From NCBI GenBank assembly GCA_011525915.1, contig WYBM01000100.1, positions 51,377-115,376 on the forward strand: a stretch of 64,000 nt of DNA. Direction: 5' to 3'. Made by a program: the position numbers and the translations under genes. This DNA is from Ardenticatenaceae bacterium (GTDB lineage Bacteria; Chloroflexota; Anaerolineae; Promineifilales; Promineifilaceae). Positions 34,663 through 44,047 of this stretch are shown here, one piece after another; position 1 is the first letter of the stretch; the number at the start of each line of letters is the position of its first letter. A model generated the notes under the pieces. That model was given only the letters and a program-made list of their open reading frames with translations. It searched no databases and was not told the DNA's origin.

Positions 34663-36933
34663 ATGGATTTATTTACACACGGCCGGGCCGCCCAGATTCA
34701 GCAGGAATCACCGCTGGCTAACCGTATGCGCCCACGCACTCTGGACGAATATGTGGGCCAGGCGCATATCATAGGGCCGGGCCGGCTGCTGCGCCGGGCC
34801 ATTCAGGCAGACCAGCTTTCTTCGCTCATTTTTTATGGCCCACCGGGCACAGGCAAAACCACCCTGGCCATGGTCATTGCCAACAGTACACGCAGCCACT
34901 TTATTACCATCAACGCCGTGCTGGCTGGCGTGAAAGAAATCCGCGAAGCCATCGAGACGGCGCAGGAGCGGCGCAACTTATACGGTCAGCGCACCACCCT
35001 CTTTGTAGATGAGGTTCACCGCTGGAACAAAGCGCAGCAAGATGCCCTGCTGCCCTGGGTAGAAAACGGCACTATCATTCTCATCGGGGCCACGACGGAA
35101 AACCCTTACTTTGAGGTGAACAAAGCGTTGGTCAGCCGCAGCCGCATTTTCCAGCTAAAGCCGCTGGCGCCGGCAGACCTGTACCAGATTGCCCAGCAGG
35201 CATTGGCGGATGAAACGCGGGGTTACGGCCGTCTTCACGTTCACATTGAGCCAGACGCCCTTGACCACCTGGTAGATGTGGCCAATGGGGATGCCCGGGG
35301 GGTGTTGAACGCGTTGGAGTTGGCCGTAGAAACGACGCCGCCGGATGGTGACGGCCGTGTCCATATCACCCTGGAAGTGGCTGAAGAATCTATCCAGCGT
35401 CGCGCCGTCCTCTATGACAAAGAAGGCGATGTGCATTATGATACTATCTCCGCCTTTATCAAAAGTGTGCGCGGCTCTGACCCCGATGCCGCCATGTACT
35501 GGCTGGCCAAGATGGAGTACGCTGGCGAAGACCCTCGTTTCCTCTTCCGCCGCATGGCCATTCTGGCCGGGGAAGACGTGGGCATGGCTGACCCCAACGC
35601 TATCACGGTGGTGTTAAGCTGCTGGCAGGCGTTTGAGCGCATTGGCCTGCCTGAAGGCCGGTTTCCCCTGACGCTGGCGGCCCTGTATCTGGCCACTGCC
35701 CCCAAGTCTAATTCCACCTTCGCCTTTTTTGACGCCCGGGCCACCGTGGAAAAAGAACAAGACACAGAGGTACCCAACCATTTGCGTGATACCAACCGGG
35801 ACAAAGAAGGCTTTGGCCACGGCCAGGGTTATATGTACCCCCATGCTTACCGCGACCATTGGGTGGCCCAGCAATACCTGCCAGCGGCGCTGCAGGGCAA
35901 GCTGTTTTACCAGCCTTCAGACCAGGGATATGAACAGGGCATTCGGCAGCAGGTGGCGCGGCGGCGTGAGGCGCAGTTGGCTGCCATGTTGGCGATGGAT
36001 GAATGGCACACAGACTTTGGAGAAGTTCTTACCACCAGCCCCGCTAACCGCACCAGAGATGCCTGGTTGCAGCGCACCATCAGCAACAGCGGGCGAAATT
36101 TAGGCCACCAACGTGACCGGCTGTTTACGCTGGCGGCCGTGCAGCGCCACCATCTGGTGCTGGATGTGCATGCCGGGTCAGGGCTGCTGACGTGGGAAGC
36201 GGCCCGGCAGGCGCCGGAGGGGGGCGTGTGGGCGCTGACGCCAGACCTGCAAGCAGGTGAAGCTTTGCGCCAGATGGCCGCACGTTTACCGGAAATTGAA
36301 CGGCCGTCTATTCTCATCGGCCAACTGAATGAGCTTGATTACCTGCTTGATTTACGTGGCGAAACTGGCCTGAAGTTTGACTGCATTCTCGGCCGCAACC
36401 TCTTCACTGCGGCTGAAGGCGGGTTAAAGAGCCCTGATGGGTTACGGATGCCGGATGGCGAAGCCATCCGGCAGTTGGGTGCCAGGCTGATGCCTGACGG
36501 CCGTGTCTGCCTGGTACAAACCATTCCCCGGCATGGGCAGCGCCTGTACCGGCTGGTGACCTGGGCAGGGCAGGAAAAATTGCACAAAAAGGTGGCCGCT
36601 GCCGAGGAAGCCATTTACCATGATGAAAATGACCCTCTGGTGAATTGGGATGAAACGGATGTGCAGGCCGCTTTTACGCAAGCGGGCTTCACCCAGGTTC
36701 GCGTCCAGGTTGAAAAAGAAGTAAGCCAGCGCCAGATCACAGAAGCACATCTGGCGCGTTGGTTTGACGAAGGAAACACAGTGGGTGACAGGGCCAGCTA
36801 TGGGCGTCGTTTGCAAGCGGCTGGTGTGACTCCCAAAGAAGTGTCACAGGTAGCTGCGCTCTATCAGAAGCAGTTATTGACCCAGGTGGTAGCGTGGGAA
36901 ATGGCCGTAGCGTATGTGGCGGCCCGGTTATAA
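34663..36933 (+). CDS. rarA: RarA-type AAA+ ATPase fused to a methyltransferase-like domain
   Basis: 756 residues. Residues 1-440 are RarA/MgsA: Walker A GPPGTGKT at 59-66, Walker B LFVDEVHRW near 113-121, sensor segment IGATTENP, then the tetramerisation domain with YDKEGDVHYDTISAFIKS and KSVRGSDPDAA. RarA acts on stalled replication forks. From about 480 a Rossmann-like domain starts with HHLVLDVHAGSGLLTWEAA, resembling SAM-dependent methyltransferases. This RarA/unknown-domain fusion type is already known from cyanobacteria and Chloroflexota. Whether the second domain binds SAM is not known. Confidence 0.87.
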   Translation: MDLFTHGRAAQIQQESPLANRMRPRTLDEYVGQAHIIGPGRLLRRAIQADQLSSLIFYGPPGTGKTTLAMVIANSTRSHFITINAVLAGVKEIREAIETAQERRNLYGQRTTLFVDEVHRWNKAQQDALLPWVENGTIILIGATTENPYFEVNKALVSRSRIFQLKPLAPADLYQIAQQALADETRGYGRLHVHIEPDALDHLVDVANGDARGVLNALELAVETTPPDGDGRVHITLEVAEESIQRRAVLYDKEGDVHYDTISAFIKSVRGSDPDAAMYWLAKMEYAGEDPRFLFRRMAILAGEDVGMADPNAITVVLSCWQAFERIGLPEGRFPLTLAALYLATAPKSNSTFAFFDARATVEKEQDTEVPNHLRDTNRDKEGFGHGQGYMYPHAYRDHWVAQQYLPAALQGKLFYQPSDQGYEQGIRQQVARRREAQLAAMLAMDEWHTDFGEVLTTSPANRTRDAWLQRTISNSGRNLGHQRDRLFTLAAVQRHHLVLDVHAGSGLLTWEAARQAPEGGVWALTPDLQAGEALRQMAARLPEIERPSILIGQLNELDYLLDLRGETGLKFDCILGRNLFTAAEGGLKSPDGLRMPDGEAIRQLGARLMPDGRVCLVQTIPRHGQRLYRLVTWAGQEKLHKKVAAAEEAIYHDENDPLVNWDETDVQAAFTQAGFTQVRVQVEKEVSQRQITEAHLARWFDEGNTVGDRASYGRRLQAAGVTPKEVSQVAALYQKQLLTQVVAWEMAVAYVAARL

Positions 36934-37019
36934 AATCAGCATTATCACCCCATTCCTGTTATACTTTGTATTATGTATTGGTGGTTGGAGGGGAAGTGAT
37001 TTGAGAGAGAATCAACTAA

Positions 37020-38210
37020 ATGCTAAAACTAGACTTTCGTAAAGAAGCAGAAGCCCTGTTTGATGAAATGGTAGCCACACGGCGTGATTTTCACAGTTAC
37101 CCGGAGTTAGGTTTTGAGGAGACACGTACGGCTGGGATTGTGGCGGCGCGGTTAGATGCCCTGGGCTTTGAGGTGCAGCGTGGTATTGGCCAGACGGGTG
37201 TTGTGGGGCTGCTTGATGGCCCTGAAGACGGGCCGACCGTTATGGTGCGTTTTGACATGGACGGGCTGCCCATTGAGGAAGAGAGCAACATAGAGTATGC
37301 GTCGCGGCATCCGGGTGTGATGCATGCCTGCGGCCATGATGGCCACACCGCCATGGGGCTGGCGCTGGCAAAGATTATGGCCAGGTATCGTGAGGAGATG
37401 CACGGCCGTTTGAAGTTTGTTTTCCAACCGGCCGAAGAAGGGCTGGGCGGCGCCTTTGCTATGATTGCCGATGGCGTGCTGGAGAATCCACGGCCAGACG
37501 TGGCGTTTGCCATGCACGTCTGGACGCCCGAAGAGTACGGCAATGTGCGCATTGTAGAAGGCCCGTGTATGGCCTCCTCTAGCGTTTTTACCATTACCAT
37601 ACAGGGGCATGGCGGGCATGGTGCCGCTCCTCACCTGGCCAATGACCCCATTGTGGCTGCCGCGCACATTGTGGCTGCCCTGCAAAGCATTGTCAGCCGC
37701 AACATAAATCCGCAAGAAAGTGTGGTGGTTTCTATTGGTGAATTTAAGGCAGGCACCACGTTTAATGTCATCCCTGATAAAGCCATTCTGAAAGGAACCG
37801 TGCGCAGCTATAACAATGACCCTCATCGCATTATTTACCGCCGCATTCTGGAAATGGCCACACGTATGGCCGAAGCGTTTAGCTGCAAAGCGTCTATGGA
37901 AACAATTGCCATTGTGCAGGCGGTGGTCAATGCCCCAGAACCCACGGCCGTGGTCCGCGAAGCGGCTAAAAAAATCATAGGGGCTGACCGGATTGTGGAA
38001 AAGCGTACCATGGCTTCTGAAGATATGGGCTTCTTTTTGGATGAAATTCCCGGTTGTTACTTTTTCATCGGCGGCCGTAATGAAGAGAAAGGGTACACGT
38101 ACCCGCATCATCACCCTAAATTTGACTTTGACGAACGCGCCATGATCAATGGCGTGGCCCTGATGGCCGAGTCAGTGTCGCGCTATGTGATGAATGACGG
38201 CCACAGGTAA
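37020..38210 (+). CDS. M20 family amidohydrolase
   Basis: 396 residues, the size of hippurate/IAA-amino acid hydrolases. The dinuclear metal site is recognisable: HACGHDGHTA (about 101-110), then FQPAEEGLGGA (about 139-149) with the catalytic Glu pair, and a C-terminal HHHPKFDFDE. A dimerisation domain with GHGGHGAAPH lies between. It hydrolyses N-acyl or N-carbamoyl amino acids in the cytoplasm; substrate unknown. A GAGAGA precedes ATG 37020. Confidence 0.87.
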   Translation: MLKLDFRKEAEALFDEMVATRRDFHSYPELGFEETRTAGIVAARLDALGFEVQRGIGQTGVVGLLDGPEDGPTVMVRFDMDGLPIEEESNIEYASRHPGVMHACGHDGHTAMGLALAKIMARYREEMHGRLKFVFQPAEEGLGGAFAMIADGVLENPRPDVAFAMHVWTPEEYGNVRIVEGPCMASSSVFTITIQGHGGHGAAPHLANDPIVAAAHIVAALQSIVSRNINPQESVVVSIGEFKAGTTFNVIPDKAILKGTVRSYNNDPHRIIYRRILEMATRMAEAFSCKASMETIAIVQAVVNAPEPTAVVREAAKKIIGADRIVEKRTMASEDMGFFLDEIPGCYFFIGGRNEEKGYTYPHHHPKFDFDERAMINGVALMAESVSRYVMNDGHR

Positions 38211-38268
38211 TCCATACATCATGCCCCCTTCACCAGATCAATCACACATGGGCCATAGCAAGTGACTG

Positions 38269-39222
38269 ATGAGTGATCACCAATTACCATTAACAGATTA
38301 CCAGGTTGTGTGCCTGGCCGGGGGCGTGGGTGGCGCCAAGCTGGCCGATGGTCTGGCGCAAATTATGCCTCCCTCGCAGTTAACTATCATCGTAAACACG
38401 GGAGATGATTTTCAGCACCTGGGGTTAACCATATGCCCAGACCTGGACACGGTGATGTACACGCTGGCCGGTGCGGCCAACCTGGAGACAGGGTGGGGGC
38501 GTGCCGGGGAAAGCTGGCAGGCCATGGGCGCAGTGGCCCAACTGGGTGGCCCAGATTGGTTTCGTCTGGGTGATCTGGACCTGGGTACGCACCTGGTGCG
38601 TACCCATTTGCTGCATAAGGGACAATCACTCACGGCCGTAACCCGGCACCTCTGCCTGCACTTCGCCATTCAGCCCACCATTCTGCCTATGAGTGACCAG
38701 GCCGCGCCAACCCTGGTTGAAAGCCACGGCCGTCCCCTGCCTTTCCAGACCTGGTTTGTGCGTGAACGTTGGCAGCCGCCTGTCAGCCGGGTCATCCTCC
38801 CGGAAGATGTCAAAGCCACACACGCCGCCGGCCTGGCCCTGGAAGCGGCAGACATCGTGGTCATTGCCCCCTCCAACCCATTTGTCAGTATAGACCCCAT
38901 CCTCAACGTCTATCCCATTCGGGCCATGTTGGAAGATTTACCACAGGTTGTGGTGGCTGTCAGCCCTATTGTGGGTGGTCAGGCCATCAAGGGGCCGGCG
39001 GCAAAGATGATGCAGGAGATGGGGCTGGAGGTATCGGCCACGGCCGTGGCCCAACATTATGGCGACCTCCTTGACCTGTTTGTGTATGACCGGCAAGATG
39101 AAGGGCAGTTCGCGGCTGCCGAGGTCACGGCCGTGTGCCTGGATACGGTCATGACAGATGCTGCCAGCCGCCGCCGGCTGGCCCAAGAAGTGCTGGCGGC
39201 GGCCGTACAGTTCATTAACTAA
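38269..39222 (+). CDS. cofD: 2-phospho-L-lactate transferase CofD (F420 synthesis)
   Basis: 317 residues. It joins a phospholactate/phosphoenolpyruvate-derived guanylate unit to the deazaflavin Fo in coenzyme F420 synthesis. Family segments are CLAGGVGGAKLADGL at 15-29, NTGDDFQHLGLTICPDLDTV around 43-62 and IAPSNPFVSIDPIL near 199-212. The next gene is an F420-type oxidoreductase. cofC, cofE and cofGH are not visible here. No ribosome site is obvious. Confidence 0.9.
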   Translation: MSDHQLPLTDYQVVCLAGGVGGAKLADGLAQIMPPSQLTIIVNTGDDFQHLGLTICPDLDTVMYTLAGAANLETGWGRAGESWQAMGAVAQLGGPDWFRLGDLDLGTHLVRTHLLHKGQSLTAVTRHLCLHFAIQPTILPMSDQAAPTLVESHGRPLPFQTWFVRERWQPPVSRVILPEDVKATHAAGLALEAADIVVIAPSNPFVSIDPILNVYPIRAMLEDLPQVVVAVSPIVGGQAIKGPAAKMMQEMGLEVSATAVAQHYGDLLDLFVYDRQDEGQFAAAEVTAVCLDTVMTDAASRRRLAQEVLAAAVQFIN

Positions 39223-39227
39223 AAGGC

Positions 39228-39296
39228 AGCAGTGTTCAGTGAGAGAGTGTACTGAAGAGTAAAAACTGCTTACTGAATACTGCTTACTGAATACTG
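39228..39296. repeat. CAGT/ACTG array after cofD
   Basis: Short CAGTGTTCAGTGAG arm, then ACTG units (TACTGAA, ACTGCTT, ACTGAAT) ending just before the ribosome site of the next gene. Confidence 0.65.
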
Positions 39297-39311
39297 GAAA
39301 AGGAGACTCCC

Positions 39312-40322
39312 ATGTCTAAAGATCGTGCCGCTCTCTATTTACAAGACGCCCACTCGTTGCAAGAAGGTATGGCCCTGGCACAGTACGCAGAGGCCAAAGG
39401 ATTTGAAGCCGTCTGGCAGGCGGAAAGCCGCCTGGTGCGTGATGCCATCGTCCCTATGGCGGCTTTTGCCGCCGTTACCAGCACTATCAAGGTAGCCAGT
39501 GGGGTGACCAATAACTGGACACGCAACATTGGCTTGTTGGCGGCCACGTTCCTGACGTTGGATGATCTGGCCCAGGACCGCATCATTTGTGGCATTGGCG
39601 CCTGGTGGGACCCACTGGCGCGTAAGGTGGGCATTGAGCGGCATAAACCGTTGGCCGCTATGCGGGAAACGGTAGACGTGCTGCGCCGCCTGCTTACTAT
39701 GGAACGGGTCACCTTTCATGGCGAGTTTCATCATGTGGATGATATTGTGCTGGATGTGGTTTACGGCCGTAAAGCACCGCGCCACGTACCTATCTATATT
39801 GGGGCTACTGGCATGAAAATGATGGAGCTGGCCGGGGAAATTGCTGATGGTGTCTGTCTGAACTATCTGGTGCACCCTGACTATAACGCTGCCGCCATGG
39901 CCGCCCTGGCGCGCGGCGCCAAACGTGCTGGCCGCCGCCTGGAAGATATTGACCGGCCCCAATTGGTCATTTGCTCAGTAGACCATGACCGCCAAAAAGC
40001 CCTGGACAAAGCCCGTTTTATGATGACCCAATACCTGGGCCAGCAGCCGCACCTGATGAAAGCCAGCGGCGTTAGCCAGGAGTTGTTGGATGATATTCAC
40101 CAGGTTCTCACCTGGCCGGCCACCGATGAACAAATCCGTGAAGCCATGCGCCTGGTGCCTGATGACGTTGTACAAATGTGTACAGCCAGTGGTTCACCGG
40201 CAGAGGTGAAGGCCAAAGTGCGGGACTATATTGCCAGCGGCGCTACCTGCCCTATCCTGTACCCCCTGGGCGACGCCCGTTTGATGATTGACATCTTTAG
40301 CGAAGGCTATATGACCGCATAA
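39312..40322 (+). CDS. LLM class F420-dependent oxidoreductase
   Basis: 336 residues; GGAG 7-8 bases before ATG. A luciferase-like TIM barrel: the opening with ALAQYAEAKGFEAVWQAES, IKVASGVTNNWTRN and IICGIGAWWDPLA, then VPIYIGATGMKMMELAGEIADG, given in parts around 158-179, which is the typical F420/FMN-phosphate binding stretch. It resembles methylenetetrahydromethanopterin-reductase-like proteins. The neighbour cofD supports F420 as cofactor. Substrate unknown. Confidence 0.87.
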   Translation: MSKDRAALYLQDAHSLQEGMALAQYAEAKGFEAVWQAESRLVRDAIVPMAAFAAVTSTIKVASGVTNNWTRNIGLLAATFLTLDDLAQDRIICGIGAWWDPLARKVGIERHKPLAAMRETVDVLRRLLTMERVTFHGEFHHVDDIVLDVVYGRKAPRHVPIYIGATGMKMMELAGEIADGVCLNYLVHPDYNAAAMAALARGAKRAGRRLEDIDRPQLVICSVDHDRQKALDKARFMMTQYLGQQPHLMKASGVSQELLDDIHQVLTWPATDEQIREAMRLVPDDVVQMCTASGSPAEVKAKVRDYIASGATCPILYPLGDARLMIDIFSEGYMTA

Positions 40323-40496
40323 CCAGCGGTTCGGCCATCAATTTCCTAAATATCGATTGCTGATTTCCCAGGGTACTAATGGGTGAATGAAAGAGAATAG
40401 CCTGTCCTATATACTGAATTTGTATTGATGACAAAACCTGACCATAGTTACCTGCATTTTCACCACCAATAAATGGTAGGCGGTACGGCCGTTACC

Positions 40497-40502
40497 TACA
40501 AT
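40497..40502 (+). promoter_or_regulatory. -10 box of kinase gene, leaderless
   Basis: TACAAT, 6 bases, ATG 40509. The -35 region (TGGTAG at 17-base spacing) is weak. Confidence 0.5.
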
Positions 40503-40508
40503 AGCGTT

Positions 40509-42938
40509 ATGAACCAGGCATATTCTCAAGAACTACGTACTGACACAACACGCATTCTTATTCCCGTCCTTTCCGCGGCTTCTGTCCTCACCAGCCTTAT
40601 CTTAACCATCAGTTCTACCTCTGTCACCCAGGTATGGCATTTTTGGGTCATCGCTGTGGTGGCCCCCTTGGGTGGGTGGGTGGCCTGGGAATTGCTGCAG
40701 CGGGAGAGGGTAGAGGCCAGCACCGACCTCTTCCTGATTATACAACTGGGCATCCTGAGTTTGCTGCTTTATCAGGAGTGGCAGCCCGGTGGCGCCGTCC
40801 CCTACTTTTTTGGCGTTATTATAATTGCCAGCAGTATGTTCAAACGGGCGGAAACCGGCTTGCTCACCTGGGGCGCGTCCAGCTTTATTATCCTGGTGGT
40901 GGCTGCCCTTAAATTTGGCATTGCCCCCGAAACCGTAGCGTTTATTAGCGGCCCGATCCTTGTAAATCTGGCCCTGGCGGCTATTGCTTATTTGTCGGCT
41001 ATGGAGTGGCAATATGCGGTAGAGTCCGTTAGTGATCTACACCGCAATGTGCAGCGGCGCCGTGATGAATTATTTACCATTCAAGAAGAGCTGCAGTGGA
41101 CAAACGCCAAGCTGGAATCCACCAATAGAAAATTAGACCGGGCGCGGCAAGAGGCGTTAGATGAACGGGACATACGCACCCGGTTTATGAACCACGTTAG
41201 CCATGAACTGCGTACCCCTTTGAACTCAATTGTCAATTTTGCGCATATCGTGCGCCTGGGGGGCCGGGGAACGGTCACCGAGGGGCAGATTGATTACCTG
41301 GAGCGCATCGAAAAATCAGGCTGGCACCTGCTTTCTGTGTTAAATGATTTGCTGGACATGGCCCAAATTCAGGCGGGTGAATTTAAGTTACAATTGGAGG
41401 TATGTGATCTTCACGTGTTGTGTGAAGAGACCATGACCACTACGCGGGGGCTGCTTTTGGAAAGCGAAGTGGACCTGGTGCGAGATTATCCTGAAGCGTG
41501 GCCGTCTGTTATCGTGGATAAAATGCGCCTTAAGCAGTCTTTGATTAACCTGCTGGGCAATGCTGTGAAGTACACAGAGGAAGGCGCCATCACGCTGCGG
41601 GTTAGCGTAGAAGGGGATGAGGTTTATATTGCGGTCCAGGACACAGGCATTGGTATACCCCCAGAGCATCATGAATCAATTTTTAAGGAGTTTCACCAGG
41701 TAAATGAGTCACCGGCACGTAAGCGAATAGGCACCGGCCTGGGGCTGCCGATCACCAAACATTTGATCGAACGTCACGGCGGCCGTATGTACCTGGAAAG
41801 TGAACCGGGCAAAGGGTCTACCTTTGTTATTGTTTTACCGCTTGCTGTCACGGAGACGCCTGTTGACGGGGCGGCTGGTGGGGCAGCAGCGGCAGAGGTG
41901 GCCACCAATGTCATGGCCACGGCCGTCACCTTGCCTGCTGAGCCTGACCCTGAACCTGTTGCCGAACCGCCTGTTGATCATGTTACCGTGCCAGACCCAC
42001 TGCCCCCGACCGCACCGTTGGAACCTGTGCCGCCAGAGGCAGCCATGTTAGAAAGACCCACGGGCAAAAAAACGACGCGCAGTCGGCTGCCCTGGGTGGC
42101 TATTGCCCTGGTCGCTGGCTTTATTTTGTTGGTGGTGGGGTTTGGCGTCGTAAGAAGTGCCTTTGGTAACCAGGGAAGCGATGACGCCCTTACCCGCCCT
42201 CCGACTGTGGTCGCAGTTATTGCCCCTACAGACGCCCCTACGGCCACACCAGAGCCTTCGCTGACGCCCGTGCCTCCTACAGAGACGGCCACACTGGCGC
42301 CTACGGCCACAGACACGGCCGTGCCCACCCAAACGGCAATGCCTACAGCGGTACCTACTGACATACCGACGCCAACACCCACAACGGCCGTCACGCCTAC
42401 GGTAGAGATGACCAACATGGCCACCGCCCTGGTGAGCGCTTCGCTCTACCAGACGCCAGACGCCAGCAGTGCCGAAGTTACCTTTGTCGATGCTGGCGAT
42501 CAGGTCACTGTGTCTGGCCGTTCTGAAAATGGCAACTGGTTATATGTGGTCACCGCTGACGGCGAAGCCGGGTTTGTGTTTGGAGATCGGGTAACATGGT
42601 CAGGTGACGTGGCAGCACTGCCTATTGTTAGCGGCAGTACGGATGGTCGCGGCGCGCCAGTGACCAGTGCATTAACGCTGGACCTGTACCCCTTGTCCGG
42701 CACCGGCCAGTGTGAGGGGCAGCGCTGGACCCAATCCATTTTTATGCGTGGTCAGGGTGGTAATGGGACATACACTTATTTCTGGAATGGCCAGCAGCTT
42801 GCGGCCAACGTTGTTAATGATGGCGTAACGGTTGAAGTCAGCCATACAGGCGGTGCCCTGACGGGTGTTGGTGAGGTTATTTCTGGCGGCGTGTCGGTGA
42901 CAAAGGAATTGTTTATTACCCCACCTGATTGTGGTTAA
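40509..42938 (+). CDS. Histidine kinase with C-terminal membrane anchor and exterior SH3 domain
   Basis: 809 residues from ATG 40509. Five or six N-terminal helices (about 17-170) precede a coiled linker, HisKA with His232 in VSHELRTPLNSIV, and HATPase (N box NLLGNAVKY, DTGIGIP, GTGLGLP) ending near 440. A Pro/Glu-rich cytoplasmic stretch then leads to another transmembrane helix (about 523-545). A Thr/Pro linker and an exterior SH3-like domain (SASLYQTPDASS, WLYVVTADGEAGFV) and one beta domain follow. The kinase core is thus in the middle of the chain. The response regulator follows 74 bases downstream. Confidence 0.85.
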   Translation: MNQAYSQELRTDTTRILIPVLSAASVLTSLILTISSTSVTQVWHFWVIAVVAPLGGWVAWELLQRERVEASTDLFLIIQLGILSLLLYQEWQPGGAVPYFFGVIIIASSMFKRAETGLLTWGASSFIILVVAALKFGIAPETVAFISGPILVNLALAAIAYLSAMEWQYAVESVSDLHRNVQRRRDELFTIQEELQWTNAKLESTNRKLDRARQEALDERDIRTRFMNHVSHELRTPLNSIVNFAHIVRLGGRGTVTEGQIDYLERIEKSGWHLLSVLNDLLDMAQIQAGEFKLQLEVCDLHVLCEETMTTTRGLLLESEVDLVRDYPEAWPSVIVDKMRLKQSLINLLGNAVKYTEEGAITLRVSVEGDEVYIAVQDTGIGIPPEHHESIFKEFHQVNESPARKRIGTGLGLPITKHLIERHGGRMYLESEPGKGSTFVIVLPLAVTETPVDGAAGGAAAAEVATNVMATAVTLPAEPDPEPVAEPPVDHVTVPDPLPPTAPLEPVPPEAAMLERPTGKKTTRSRLPWVAIALVAGFILLVVGFGVVRSAFGNQGSDDALTRPPTVVAVIAPTDAPTATPEPSLTPVPPTETATLAPTATDTAVPTQTAMPTAVPTDIPTPTPTTAVTPTVEMTNMATALVSASLYQTPDASSAEVTFVDAGDQVTVSGRSENGNWLYVVTADGEAGFVFGDRVTWSGDVAALPIVSGSTDGRGAPVTSALTLDLYPLSGTGQCEGQRWTQSIFMRGQGGNGTYTYFWNGQQLAANVVNDGVTVEVSHTGGALTGVGEVISGGVSVTKELFITPPDCG

Positions 42939-42970
42939 TGCCTGGGCGAGATTAACAACCAACGCAACTA

Positions 42971-42999
42971 TTGTCGGCTTACGGCCGTTTTGATACACT
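42971..42999 (+). promoter_or_regulatory. Candidate promoter of response regulator
   Basis: TTGTCG (42971-42976), 17-base spacer containing ACGGCCGT, TACACT (42994-42999), 13 bases before ATG 43013. Confidence 0.45.
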
Positions 43000-43012
43000 C
43001 CACACCAATCTT

Positions 43013-43429
43013 ATGGACAAAACGTTAACACTCAAAAATGCCTACATTATTCTGGTAGAAGATGATCCCAATGCCCAATTGATCACGCTGGACCTGCTGC
43101 GTCTGAGTGGGGCAAACCGTTGTTATGCGCGTAAAAGCGTGGATTCTGCTATCTCTTTTGCCGAACGCCTGCCTCAAGTAGACCTGTTTTTGGTAGACAT
43201 TAATATGCCGGGCAAAAGCGGTTACGAATTGCTGACTGAAGTACGTAACCACGAAACGTTACATTCGGCCAAACTGGTGGCTGTTTCTGCGGGCACCTTG
43301 ATGGCCGAGATAGAACGTGCTCGCCAACTAGGCTTTGATGGTTTCATCAGTAAGCCAATCAAACCGGATCAATTTAGCCAGCAAGTGCAGCGTGTTCTGG
43401 ATGGTGAATCTATTTGGGATAGAAGCTGA
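43013..43429 (+). CDS. Single-domain response regulator
   Basis: 138 residues: one receiver domain and no output domain. The acidic pair is Glu16-Asp17-Asp18 region, the phospho-acceptor Asp62 in LVDINMPGKSG, then Ser92 and Lys114 in SKPIKP. It is likely phosphorylated by the kinase encoded just upstream and may act by protein contact. The frame is open to 42971, but only 43013 fits the fold start. The lipoprotein gene begins 4 bases after its stop. Confidence 0.9.
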   Translation: MDKTLTLKNAYIILVEDDPNAQLITLDLLRLSGANRCYARKSVDSAISFAERLPQVDLFLVDINMPGKSGYELLTEVRNHETLHSAKLVAVSAGTLMAEIERARQLGFDGFISKPIKPDQFSQQVQRVLDGESIWDRS

Positions 43430-43433
43430 TCCA

Positions 43434-43877
43434 ATGGAAAAAGTTGTCGGCCGTCGTGCATTTTCGGGCATGGTTCGCCTGAGACGCATTCATAGGTCGC
43501 CCGGTTTGTGGCTGGTGCTGGTGTGGCTGCTTACAGCCTGTTTTGGGGGCGGGGCACAAGAAGGACTGCCGGCAGAGCCGCCCTTGGGGCAGGTGGTGTT
43601 GGCCTGCAGCGAAACATGTGCCCAATATGGGCAGTGTGGGACGGCAGCCGACGGCCGTTATCTGATCTTAGGCCACAGTGAACGCCCTGAAACCCAAAAC
43701 CATAACCTGGCTTTCCCTGTAGACCTCCCCATTTCTATTCAGGCCGGTAACGAGCAGCGCATTCAACCCCCTGGTAGTGACTCTTTTGTGCAAGGCTTTT
43801 CGCTTATAACACTGCATGATAATGGCAAGGCAGGTTGGGTAGCAAACTGGTGTATTGCCGCGGCGCCGGCACAGTGA
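43434..43877 (+). CDS. Lipoprotein, unknown
   Basis: 147 residues. A basic N-region and hydrophobic core end in WLLTAC, with lipidation Cys36. The exterior part has three further Cys in VLACSETCAQYGQCGTAADG and an SH3-like ending (GKAGWVANWCIA), similar in style to the exterior SH3 domain of the kinase two genes upstream. The 4-base gap after the response regulator suggests one transcript, so it may be part of the same signalling unit. Confidence 0.7.
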   Translation: MEKVVGRRAFSGMVRLRRIHRSPGLWLVLVWLLTACFGGGAQEGLPAEPPLGQVVLACSETCAQYGQCGTAADGRYLILGHSERPETQNHNLAFPVDLPISIQAGNEQRIQPPGSDSFVQGFSLITLHDNGKAGWVANWCIAAAPAQ

Positions 43878-44011
43878 TAAGATGTTCAACCACATACAGT
43901 TCCTGGTCACTTTGTCCATAGATAAGTTGTGGTATGGATGGGCGAGCTTGAAGTGACCTTGCCTTCGGCAAAACGGGAAGTTGTTTTTAGACGGTTACTT
44001 AACGTAAATAC

Positions 44012-44041
44012 TTGCCTCTCACCCATCGGCCCCCTTATACT
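44012..44041 (+). promoter_or_regulatory. Promoter of the xanthine dehydrogenase genes, leaderless
   Basis: TTGCCT (44012-44017), 18-base spacer, TATACT (44036-44041), 6 bases, ATG 44048. Confidence 0.6.
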
Positions 44042-44047
44042 CTGTGT

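Noticed and set aside
36960..36999. Leaderless 8-codon leader (MYWWLEGK) before the M20 gene
   Set aside because: TATACT, 7 bases and ATG fit the pattern, but the frame is very short and Trp codons alone do not show attenuation.
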